Source: Erpobdella octoculata (taxonomy: Eukaryota > Annelida > Clitellata > Hirudinida > Erpobdellidae). From it: a DNA stretch of 64,000 nt. This document shows, one piece after another, positions 1 through 8,102 of this stretch (position 1 is its first letter; each line of letters starts with the position of its first letter). The DNA lies in contig OZ022245.1 of assembly GCA_963978895.1 (NCBI GenBank), positions 18,255,914 through 18,319,913 of the forward strand, given 5' to 3'. A model generated the notes under the pieces. That model was not told the DNA's origin. It saw nothing but the letters and a program-made list of their open reading frames with translations, and searched no databases. The translations under genes were made by a program, and so were the position numbers.

Positions 1-2
1 TC

Positions 3-158
3 AGTAAATTAAAAATAATTCTTTCCTACCTTCGAGCATCCATGGGACAAGATAGACTTAGCGATCTGGCCCTAATGAGTGTGGAGAGGGAAGTTCTTGA
101 ACAGATTGATTTTGATGATATAATTAACCAGTTTGCTGCAGTAAAAGTGCTGCAGTAA
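3..158 (+). pseudogene. hAT transposase C-terminal fragment (cut by window edge)
   Basis: The frame from base 3 to a TAA at 156-158 reads as the end of a hAT transposase of the zinc-finger MYM/TTF type. It contains LRASMGQDRLSDLALMSVE followed by IDFDDIINQFA. In this family that block is the C-terminal dimerisation region, usually of the form K.YLRSTM.Q.RL..LA..SIE followed by FDD.I..FA. Only about 51 codons lie in the window, so the rest must be to the left. An AATAAA sits at 169-174, shortly after the stop. The reading frame is open, so this could be the tail of an intact copy. Confidence 0.7.
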
Positions 159-362
159 AAGCAAGAAAAATAAATTTTGTTTAAAACTCAGCTCAATATG
201 CATATTTATTCATTTCATTTATTGAGCACCAACATAAGTATTAAACGTAAACAAAAGAAAATAACCAAAACGACAAGAAAAAATATAGAACCAAAATTTC
301 AGAAAAAGAAAAAAAATCGATTGGTTGAGAAAGAAATAAGGTGCCCAAAAGGTTCGTCCGAA

Positions 363-376
363 GGGAATTCCTTCCC
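363..376 (-). other. 3' UTR hairpin with GNRA loop in LINE-A
   Basis: On the minus strand this reads GGGAA-GGAA-TTCCC: a 5-bp stem closing a GGAA tetraloop. The same hairpin appears at 63203-63216 in the other copy with loop GTAA. Both loops fit GNRA. In CR1/L2-type LINEs the 3' stem-loop is the part the RT recognises, so this is a good candidate for that signal. Confidence 0.6.
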
Positions 377-505
377 GCTTAATGGACAACCTTTACAAAA
401 AGAACCAAATGAGCTGGTTGAGTTAAGACATTTCAAATAGTAGTTCAATAAACTTATCAAGGAAGAGACTGAAATTGGTATGCTAAGGTAATAGGTATTG
501 AGTAG

Positions 506-1792
506 TTATGAGTGAGACAATAATAAGTAAGATTTCAGAGCTTGCTTAAATAGCGAAATACGTTTCAAGGAGGAGACAGATATTGGAATGATTGAATAAA
601 TACGAGGGCCAGAGCATTTAATAGAGAATGTTTTAAGAGTTGTCCGAGCAAAATCCGTTCGAAAACAGCGACCGGGGCGCAGATCATAGGAATGAACATC
701 AGATAATTTTACAAACATGTTATCGAATGATGAGGGTAATATAAAATTATCATATTTATACATGAAAATGCCAGTTTGGAAGAAATTAATCTGATAAATA
801 TTAAGAATGTTGTTGTTAGCCATTTGAATTTTACAAGACGATGTGGGAGGCATGTGAAAAATAATTCGAATAATTCGCTTTTGCAAAATATGAAGAGGCT
901 TTAAACGAGTTGAATAATTTGAGGCCCAGACAATATTGCAGTATGATAAGTACGGAAATATAAGTGCATAGTATAACATCATAGAAATATTGGCATCAAC
1001 AAACTGATGTATACGAGATAGCACTCCACAATTTTTTGCAACCTTAGATGTAACATGTTCAATGTGAGTTTTTAATGTAAGGTGTTCATCAAGCAACACG
1101 CCCAAGAACTTGCAATAAGGAACCCGCAAAATTGGTATATCATCAATCTTCAGCTGACAATTACAGAAAGTATTTTTGTTTATATGGTGAAATAAAATGT
1201 AATTCGTTTTGCTAACATTTAAGGAAAGTCTACTAGCAGAGAACCATTTAGAAACAGAAAGTAATTCACTGTTGGTATCGTAATATAAATTTTCTAAGTT
1301 ATCGCCAGTCGCAAAGAGGTTAGTATCGTCCGCAAACAAAACAAATTCAAGGCGATCTGAAACTGAGCATAGGTCGTTAATATAGATGAGGAATAGAAGC
1401 GGTCCCAGCACCGACCCTTGAGGCACCCCACAAGTTACCTGCTTCATCGAAGAGATAGAGTTGCTGTACTGGACGCATTGTGATCTGCAGCTAAGATAGT
1501 CACTGAACCATGATAGTGGAGTTCCCCGGATTCCATAGTACCTCAATTTTTCCACCAGAATGCCGTGATCAACCGTATCGAAGGCTTTAGCTAGGTCCAG
1601 GAAGATGCCAACTACATATTTCCCACGGTCCATGGCCTCGGCAATCTTTGAATGTAACATGACCAGTGGCATATAAGTTGAGTGATTTTTTCTAAATCCA
1701 AACTGATTTGGTGTAATAATGGAAAATTTATCAAGATAATTATAAAGTCTGGAGTGCATCACTCTTTCAAAAAACTTTGAGAAATAGCACAA
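506..1792 (-). CDS. LINE-A ORF2 reverse transcriptase and C-terminal domain
   Basis: The segment carries the RT palm motifs: GFRKNHST, VGIFLDLAKAFDTVDH (motif A), GVPQGSVLGPLLF (motif B) and LFADDTNLF (motif C, with both catalytic aspartates). After the RT comes a C-terminal region ending LFKQALKSYLLLSHS. That tail is shared with the fragment at 62734-63051. The first ATG at 1792 is internal; the coding frame continues upstream to about 2045. All catalytic residues I can see are present. Confidence 0.9.
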   Translation of the reverse strand: MCYFSKFFERVMHSRLYNYLDKFSIITPNQFGFRKNHSTYMPLVMLHSKIAEAMDRGKYVVGIFLDLAKAFDTVDHGILVEKLRYYGIRGTPLSWFSDYLSCRSQCVQYSNSISSMKQVTCGVPQGSVLGPLLFLIYINDLCSVSDRLEFVLFADDTNLFATGDNLENLYYDTNSELLSVSKWFSASRLSLNVSKTNYILFHHINKNTFCNCQLKIDDIPILRVPYCKFLGVLLDEHLTLKTHIEHVTSKVAKNCGVLSRIHQFVDANISMMLYYALIFPYLSYCNIVWASNYSTRLKPLHILQKRIIRIIFHMPPTSSCKIQMANNNILNIYQINFFQTGIFMYKYDNFILPSSFDNMFVKLSDVHSYDLRPGRCFRTDFARTTLKTFSIKCSGPRIYSIIPISVSSLKRISLFKQALKSYLLLSHS

Positions 1793-2010
1793 GACATATA
1801 TTGGCCGGTAATTAGAAAAGTTTTCTTTTTTCCCAGATTTGTAAATTGGAATGACTTTGGCTGTTTTTAGTTGAGCGGGGAATACTCCTGAAGTTATTGA
1901 GCAATTTATTATGGCAGACAGAGGACTAGCGATCGCCGTAATTGAATTTCGTGCGATGCATGGGTCGACTCCATCGGATCCGCAGCTGTGAGAGATCTTT
2001 AAGTCTGAAG

Positions 2011-2277
2011 CTATTTTGATAATCTCATCGGGCGTAGTGGGTGCAAAAAAAAAGAGTGAGTCACAGGATTGCCAAGATATTTTTCAAACGTTGTATCCGG
2101 TGGGGATATCTTTCTTGCGAGGTTGGAGCCAATATTAGAAAAGTAATTATTAAATGACTCAGCAGTAACAGAAGAAGATGTTAATAGACTACCGTCATCC
2201 GTACAGAAAGTCTTGCATTGTTCCATGTTGGTCTTTTTATTTAAAATGTTCCCAATTAACTTCCATGTTCCTTTCAT
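2011..2277 (-). pseudogene. LINE-A ORF2 linker between endonuclease and RT
   Basis: This segment encodes the region between endonuclease and RT (MKGTWKLIGNILNKK, then NNYFSNIGSNLA), which is typical of CR1/Jockey ORF2. It is displaced from the endonuclease frame by an indel near 2421 and from the RT frame by a run of A/T at 2047-2054. The frame after the second shift runs without stops into the RT block at 506-1792. ORF2 is therefore close to intact. Confidence 0.7.
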
Positions 2278-2327
2278 GTTGTTGTTGTTTAATTTAAACT
2301 TTTCGAAGTAGAATTGTTTGATGGTTT

Positions 2328-3581
2328 TTACCTTAGTTGATTTGAAGAGGTTTCTAAATGTAGTAAATTTCTGTTTGTTAGACGGAGATGGATTCCTGGT
2401 GTATGCTCGGTAATACGCATTTTTTTCTTGCAGCTTTTCATAAGTTCAGGTGTCATCCATTCTTTATCAAACTTGTTAGGTCCGTTAGATTTGCCGCTGC
2501 AGCTCACCAGAGGAAAGGAATTATTATATATCTCAAGGTATCTATTGATAAACATTGAATAGGCGGATGACGCGTCGCCACACTCGGCCACCTCTATTAC
2601 CCTAGACCAATCGGCTCCATGCAGCGTTTGCTCAAAAATTTCTTTATTAACGAAACTCCTTCTTAAGGAAAAGACATGATTTTTTCCGACGCAATCAGGT
2701 GTCGATAATGTGGCAGAGAGAAAAATAGGTAAGTGGTCCGAGACATCATCGAGTACAATCCTGGCGAGAGTCTTCTGTAGTGGATAATTAGTAAATATAT
2801 TATCAATTGCGGTGGCGGTTGAGGGGCATTTTCTAGTTGGCGTTGTAAAGGCTGGAAGAAGGCAGTGGGAAGCTAGTAAATTAAAAAACTCAGCTGTGAG
2901 TGAGTTCCATTCTTTGTCGAGAAAATCAATGTTGAAGTCGCCCAGTAGAAATATCTTCATATTTTTTCTGTCAACGTAATCCAAGATGTTACTCAGCTCT
3001 GCATTAAAAACACGTATATTGGTATCCGGTGGGCGATAGATTACTCCAACAGTAAAACTTCCAATTCCTCGACACTCCGCAGATATCAAGAGAATTTCAA
3101 ATGAAGTAATATCAACACTCCAGGAACTAACATCAAGAACAGAATATTTTAAGTCAGAGTCAATAAAAAAACCAACTCCGCCACCTTTTTTCATAGCTCT
3201 ATGTCTGGATACGAAAACAAAGCCCGGTATTTCCACGCTCAAGGATGAATTGTCATCCAGCCAGGTCTCTGTAACCGCCAAAATCCTAGATCTACTCCAG
3301 TGAAGTAATATTGCTAAGTCATGCAATTTATTTTTTAAGCTTCTGCAATTGACGTGAAGAAATGAAAAATGATCAGAAGCTAATCGACCGGTTAACTCGT
3401 TTAACTCATCAGAAGTAACATAAACATTTCTATTATCATAGATTGGGTGGAAGATATTTTCATCAGGATCAATGTTATAATCAAACAAAGAACAGCTTCT
3501 TATAGACTTCAGTAAACTTAAACGTTCTTCTTCAGTGTTCGTCGTATCATAAGCCATTTTAACAAGTCTGTAACTTTTCAA
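2328..3581 (-). CDS. LINE-A ORF2 N-terminal part: apurinic-like endonuclease
   Basis: The first 417 codons of ORF2 encode an AP-type endonuclease, which nicks the target DNA to prime reverse transcription. Visible landmarks in order are HVNCRSLKNK (about residue 75), TETWL (about 103), GGGVGFF, IYRPPDT, LLGDFNIDF (about 212) and DDVSDHLPIF (about 280). These include the family's catalytic Glu, Asp-Phe-Asn and Ser-Asp-His positions. The frame is lost near a run of seven T at 2421-2427; the next frame then continues the expected linker. The break may be a real mutation or a homopolymer sequencing error. Confidence 0.85.
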   Translation of the reverse strand: MKSYRLVKMAYDTTNTEEERLSLLKSIRSCSLFDYNIDPDENIFHPIYDNRNVYVTSDELNELTGRLASDHFSFLHVNCRSLKNKLHDLAILLHWSRSRILAVTETWLDDNSSLSVEIPGFVFVSRHRAMKKGGGVGFFIDSDLKYSVLDVSSWSVDITSFEILLISAECRGIGSFTVGVIYRPPDTNIRVFNAELSNILDYVDRKNMKIFLLGDFNIDFLDKEWNSLTAEFFNLLASHCLLPAFTTPTRKCPSTATAIDNIFTNYPLQKTLARIVLDDVSDHLPIFLSATLSTPDCVGKNHVFSLRRSFVNKEIFEQTLHGADWSRVIEVAECGDASSAYSMFINRYLEIYNNSFPLVSCSGKSNGPNKFDKEWMTPELMKSCKKKMRITEHTPGIHLRLTNRNLLHLETSSNQLR

Positions 3582-4194
3582 CCTCCTCGAGACTTAGGAT
3601 TTTAATTGGCTTGTCAGATTCAACTCTTTTTGCAAAAACAACGCCATTCCATGTCCAGATGGAGGAGATTTTCTTTTCTTTGAGTAGTCTCCTGCCTCTC
3701 GAAAAGATTTCTGAGCACCTCTTAGTTAAATGTTCGTTGATATAAATTTTATGTTTATCTTCTTGTTTGTGAAGTAGGCGTCTTGAAGAGTAAATTCGGT
3801 CTCTGACTGTCTTTGAAGCGAGAGTTATAACTATCGGTCGTGGTGCGTTTTTAATGCCAGGTATTCTGTACCCGGCAGTGATATCCTTCATAGATATGTC
3901 GAGATCTAACTTCGTCCTGCAGCACTCCACGACAGCACTCATTGTATCCTGCCGAGACATATGTTTAGAGGAATCACCTTCTCCAGCAGTCACACCCGAA
4001 GCCACCTCAGCGTAGGACGATTCAGGGATTCCGTGAATGACGAGATCGTTGCTTCTCAATTGAATCTCCAGTCTATCAACTCGAATCTGTAGAGTTTTGT
4101 TTTCCTCCGTTATGGACTTTATTTTATCAACCAGCGGCTTAATTTCGTCCTTTATCAGTTTTGTCACTGTCTCCAACATTAAGTTCTTCATCAT
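3559..4194 (-). CDS. LINE-A ORF1 protein, coiled coil plus RRM-like RNA-binding region
   Basis: A 211-residue ORF begins at the ATG ending at 4194. Residues 1-50 are rich in charged heptads (around KIKSITEENKTLQIRVDRLE) and should form a coiled coil. The following segment has SNDLVIHGIPES, AGYRIPG and RPIVITLASKTVRDRIY. That is the pattern of ORF1 proteins of CR1/Jockey and L1-like LINEs, which bind the element RNA as chaperones. It overlaps ORF2 by about 20 nt, so ORF2 translation may depend on reinitiation or frameshifting. The ORF is unbroken. Confidence 0.75.
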   Translation of the reverse strand: MMKNLMLETVTKLIKDEIKPLVDKIKSITEENKTLQIRVDRLEIQLRSNDLVIHGIPESSYAEVASGVTAGEGDSSKHMSRQDTMSAVVECCRTKLDLDISMKDITAGYRIPGIKNAPRPIVITLASKTVRDRIYSSRRLLHKQEDKHKIYINEHLTKRCSEIFSRGRRLLKEKKISSIWTWNGVVFAKRVESDKPIKILSLEEVEKLQTC

Positions 4195-4242
4195 TTCTTT
4201 AATGCCATGTTCCAGACTGGGAAGTATCTTTTCTTTAATCTT

Positions 4243-4310
4243 ATCCGATAATGTAGAAATTTAAATACCCTGAATAATCCGATAATATAGAAATTTAAAT
4301 ACCCTGAAAT
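4243..4310. repeat. Tandem repeat, 2 x 34 bp, in LINE-A 5' region
   Basis: Two adjacent 34-bp units begin with ATCCGATAAT and contain AGAAATTTAAATACCC. They lie just upstream of LINE-A ORF1 on the minus strand. Repeated 5' UTR units are common in LINE promoters; that role here is inference. Confidence 0.7.
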
Positions 4311-4455
4311 GCATGTATATAGGCGCCAGAGACTGTAGTCTACATGCAAATACTGAGTACGACAGTTATTAAATTTTATGTAGTTCGACAGATTTTATGT
4401 AGGGGGGCGCAGATTTTGTGTTTTGTCCCCGGGCGCAGAAGACCCTAGGTACGCC

Positions 4456-4832
4456 ACTGATGCCGATAGAGGGATTAATCAAATTTTCAAGAAATCCTCA
4501 CCACCAACCACTCCCTACCAGAACGATGCCGACAACTGCGGTATTCATGCAGGAATATTTATCGCCAGGTTTGCACGGGGCGCGAATTTAAATGAACCCT
4601 TTGATCCTGATGAAAAAAGAAAGGAGTGGATTAGTGAAATCCTTCTTTCTTCGGACGATATGACCAGTTATTGTTTGTATTGTGGAGTCATGAGCCTGAG
4701 GATGGAAGCATCTGGGTAGAGTGTGTATTGTGCAAAAGATGGGTTCATCATAAATGCACCAAATTAATGTTAACAACTGAAGAATTTCAAAAGCAGAGCT
4801 TTACTTGCGAGCTTTGCGTAAATTTCTTTTAG
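4456..4832 (+). pseudogene. Ulp1-type cysteine protease fragment followed by PHD finger
   Basis: The first part reads YQNDADNCGIHAGIF. This matches the end of the Ulp1/C48 SUMO-protease fold, where a Gln and the catalytic Cys (here in NCG) are conserved. The frame then carries a C-x2-C pair (YCLYC). After a frameshift near 4690 another frame continues WVECVLCKRWVHHKC and ends FTCELCVNFF with a stop at 4830-4832. Together the Cys/His pairs make a plausible PHD finger. The catalytic His region and everything N-terminal are missing. AATAAA is at 4865-4870. Ulp1 domains fused to PHD fingers suggest an accessory protein of a DNA transposon, but I cannot name the family. Confidence 0.55.
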
Positions 4833-4988
4833 ACTTTTTGGATTATTTAGACACAAATAACACAAATAAAGACTTTAATTTTTAAAACTGAGTATACATT
4901 TGTATTGCCCCAGTAGATACAATATCCGGTGAGTCGTTAACGAGCAGTTCTTTCGCATAATAGCTGCAGGGAGCCCAGTGCGATTAAG

Positions 4989-5039
4989 CATGGACGTCTA
5001 TATAATAGCATACTATTATATAGAGTATAGACGTCCATG
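4989..5039. repeat. 51-bp inverted repeat (hairpin)
   Basis: The arms 4989-5002 (CATGGACGTCTATA) and 5026-5039 are perfect inverted copies, and the spacer is itself partly palindromic (TATAATAG with CTATTATA). No gene adjoins it. It may be the end of an unidentified element. Confidence 0.6.
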
Positions 5040-5235
5040 GATTAAGTAACCATATACATAGGGACGGCGACGGTTTTTCGCCTATAACTTTTTTATTTTT
5101 TGCAATATTAAATTAATTTTACACCATTATATTTCTTTCTTAAATACCTTTTTAACGATCTATAGCACAACACCAATGCACGAAATTTTTTTTGCACCAT
5201 AGTACGGGGATCCAGCTGCGCAGCCAACTTCTCCC

Positions 5236-5447
5236 TCGTCTATTTACATCGTAGTTGTGAGTGGTGGGGTACGATGATCGATCGTATGAATGAAATGAAT
5301 AAAAAGAAATAAAATTAGTTTATAATACAATTTTATTTAAAAAACAAACTATCAGTTATAAAAAAAAATTAATTAAAAATTTTAAAACTTTTTCTATGTA
5401 AAACGATAAAGAACAAATGGCGAGAGAAACAACGATGGAACCACGCT
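5236..5447 (+). repeat. Partial copy of the transposon interior found at 16808-17014
   Basis: This stretch (TACATCGTAGTTGTGAGTGG, then TTTTTCTATGTAAAACGATA) matches 16808-17014 at high identity with small indels. In both places the telomere-like MITE follows immediately. The pair therefore descends from one composite: the 16649-17678 transposon already carrying the MITE. Confidence 0.75.
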
Positions 5448-5455
5448 TTATATGA

Positions 5456-5768
5456 GGTCGCTGCTATTGCCCCGGTGGTTCGCCGTTCGCCGTGACGGCG
5501 ATCTGTAAGATTTGCAATCCCGTATTAAAATTAAACTCTAACCCTAACTTTAGCCCTAACCTTACCCCAACACTAACCCTACCCTACCCCTCCCTATCCT
5601 AAGTATTTGCATAAAAAGTTTCAAATAATTTTTTTTTCTCAATTTGAATAGTATTTTTAAATTCTGAGTTTGAATATACCATAAAGTGTTAAAAAAATAA
5701 AATTAATAAAGATATAGCGAATCAAAGATCGCATACCGGCGCCTACCGCCATGGTAATAGTTATAACG
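5456..5768 (+). mobile_element. MITE with internal telomere-like array, copy 1
   Basis: The element starts GGTCGCTGCTATTGCC and ends GGTAATAGTTATAACG, so its ends are imperfect inverted repeats. It is flanked by TTATATGA (5448-5455) and TTATATAG (5769-5776), a slightly decayed 8-bp duplication. The middle (about 5530-5600) is an irregular CCCTAA/CCCTA array. No coding capacity. See copies 12918-13223, 17023-17416 and 15838-15930. Confidence 0.8.
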
Positions 5769-5967
5769 TTATATAGGCGGAGCTACATATCTATATATAT
5801 AAAAATGAATGTATGTATGTATATATATATGTCCTTTATGCATTGCTACACCATTCATCCGATCGTAATGAAATTTTCACACAACTTTGAGAGTCAAGGG
5901 GAATCAAATATAGAGAAAAAAAAATTGAAATCCGTCACAAGATGAGCGGAGTGGGTGAGCGAGCGGG

Positions 5968-6162
<195 letters not shown>

Positions 6163-6313
6163 TGTGCGTATGTATGTGTGTATGTATGTATGTATGTGTA
6201 TGTGCATGTATGTGTGTCTGTGTTTATGTATGTATGTGTTTTTTTTTACAATATTTCGGCAAAAATGCTCATTCAAAGTATGTATGGGTGTGTATGTATC
6301 ATAGATATCTATG

Positions 6314-6936
6314 CATACATACATACATACATACATACATACATACATACATACATACATACATACATACATACATACATACATACATACATACATACAT
6401 ACATACATACATACATACATACATACATACATACATACATACATACATACATACATACATACATACATACATACATACATACATACATACATACATACAT
6501 ACATACATACATACATACATACATACATACATAATACATACATACATAATACATACATACATACATACATACATACATACATACATACATACATACATAC
6601 ATACATACATACATACATACATACATACATACATACATACATACATACATACATAGATACATACATACATACATACATACATACATACATACATACATAC
6701 ATACATACATACATACATACATACATACATACATACATACATACATACATACATACATACATACATACATACATACATACATACATACATACATACATAC
6801 ATACATACATACATACATACATACATACATACATACATACATACATACATACATACATACATACATACATACATACATACATACATACATACATACATAC
6901 ATACATACATACATACATACATACATACATACATAC
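6314..6936. repeat. (CATA)n microsatellite, about 620 bp
   Basis: A near-perfect CATA tetranucleotide array with rare variants (AATA near 6531 and 6547, GATA near 6655). It ends exactly where the truncated LINE begins at 6937. Frames across it (Thr-Tyr-Ile-His or Cys-Met-Tyr-Val repeats) are not genes. Confidence 0.98.
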
Positions 6937-7579
6937 TTTGGCAAAGGGAAGATACACGTGGCGCCACAATGAGGTTCTAAGAGAGATACTGGGCATTATC
7001 AAGGAGAACTGCAGACTAGCCAATTCGATGCAGTTGTGCCCCAGAAGAAAAGTTTATTTCTTGAGAGAAGGCTTGCAGCACTTGGGCCGCAGAAAGGCAA
7101 GTACGAGAAGAGAATCGTTGCTTGATGCGGCAAATGACTGGAGGATATCAGCAGACTTAAAAGATGAAGACTGCTTTCCGGAATTGGTTCGCAGCAGCGG
7201 ATTGAGACCGGACGTTGTCATTTTTTCCAGTTTGGCCAAGACGTTGCTGTTCATCGAATTGACAGTGCCATGGGAAAGCAACATGGAAGCCTCAAATATC
7301 TTGAAAGAAGAGCGTTACAGAATCCTTGCCCAAGATTTGGAGCGTGCGGGATATAGAGTCGAGATTTTTCCAGTTGAAGTAGGCGCCAGGGGTTTAGCCG
7401 GTCGCTCACTCGTCAAATTGCTTGTGGCTCTCGGAATGTCGGGTCGGAAAAAAACTCAAGCTATCAAGAAAATAGCTGAAAGAGCAGAAACAGCTTCTTT
7501 TTGGATATGGATGCAAAGGAATGAAAAAGGAGATAATAAATTTAAACAGCCACTTCTGGCTTCCGTACAACAGTGTTAG
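6937..7579 (+). pseudogene. RLE endonuclease C-terminal part of truncated LINE
   Basis: The last 213 codons of the LINE protein are preserved here, including the restriction-like endonuclease block (RPDVVIFSS, then FIELTVPWESNMEAS). There is no RT and no native start. A long frame runs in from the CATA array, but that fusion is accidental. Confidence 0.85.
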
Positions 7580-8101
7580 CTCCTCCTTTGTTTACAAGTT
7601 CAGGGACGAAGTCGCGTTATGGCTGCCGGCGAAAGTTTCGGTTGTTTGCAATAGAAGGAAAGTTGCTGGCGTTTAGAAAATAATCGAAACAATGTTTCCT
7701 GCCATCATGGTTTGTGGTGTTTCTCGTTTGGTGAAAGTGATGGCATGGCTCGAAGTTCCGGAGGTGAATGTTTCTTTCGGTATCGGAATCTGGCGGTTTG
7801 GTGGATGCTACAGTTACTACATGCTCAAGTTCCGGCGTTTGAAAGACAGTTTCTCATCTTGTTACAGTTGCTTGACGGTTTCAAAATGACTTCTTGGTTC
7901 TGGTACTTTGAAGATTTGCCGGTTATCTGGTTCTGGTCGGAAACGGCATGTGATACACAAATTTCGTCAGGGGGCGGCCGTCTGATCAACGGTCGTGGCC
8001 CGCCCTCCCGTGGTAGCGTCAGGAAAAGGGCCGAAACGCTGGGAGGGTCTTCCTCTGAAGACCTCTGACGAACTTGCTCGAAGAAGAGTTTTCACATACA
8101 T
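6937..8101 (+). mobile_element. 5'-truncated copy of the RLE-type LINE
   Basis: The sequence from TTTGGCAAAGGG at 6937 to CACATACAT at 8101 repeats 11168-12332 at a constant offset of 4231 bp, with no difference I could see. Its 5' junction lies in the CATA array. At its 3' end it passes directly into the 5' end of the full-length copy. Truncation at the 5' end is the usual result of incomplete target-primed reverse transcription. The near identity means both insertions are recent. Confidence 0.9.
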
Positions 8102-8102
8102 T

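Larger units (their letters stand above)
211..4320 (-). mobile_element. CR1/Jockey-like non-LTR retrotransposon, nearly full length (LINE-A)
   Basis: This minus-strand element has ORF1 (3559-4194), an endonuclease-RT ORF2 (506-3581, with two frameshifts), a 3' UTR with a small hairpin (363-376) and a tail near 211-230 reading GCTCAATAAATG on the minus strand. ORF2 starts 20 nt inside the end of ORF1. A second, 5'-truncated copy on the other strand at 62731-63312 shares the ORF2 C terminus, the hairpin and the tail, which fixes the 3' boundary. The 5' boundary is approximate; a 34-bp tandem repeat lies just upstream of ORF1. Family assignment rests on the AP endonuclease plus RT layout and the FADD box. 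Confidence 0.85.

Noticed and set aside
6314..6936. CRISPR array or other spaced repeat
   Set aside because: There are no unique spacers; this is a simple tetranucleotide microsatellite in a eukaryotic genome.
7692..8068. Frames in the 3' UTR of the RLE LINE (repeated at 11923-12299)
   Set aside because: They repeat only because the UTR is duplicated, show no domain, and overlap each other in two frames.
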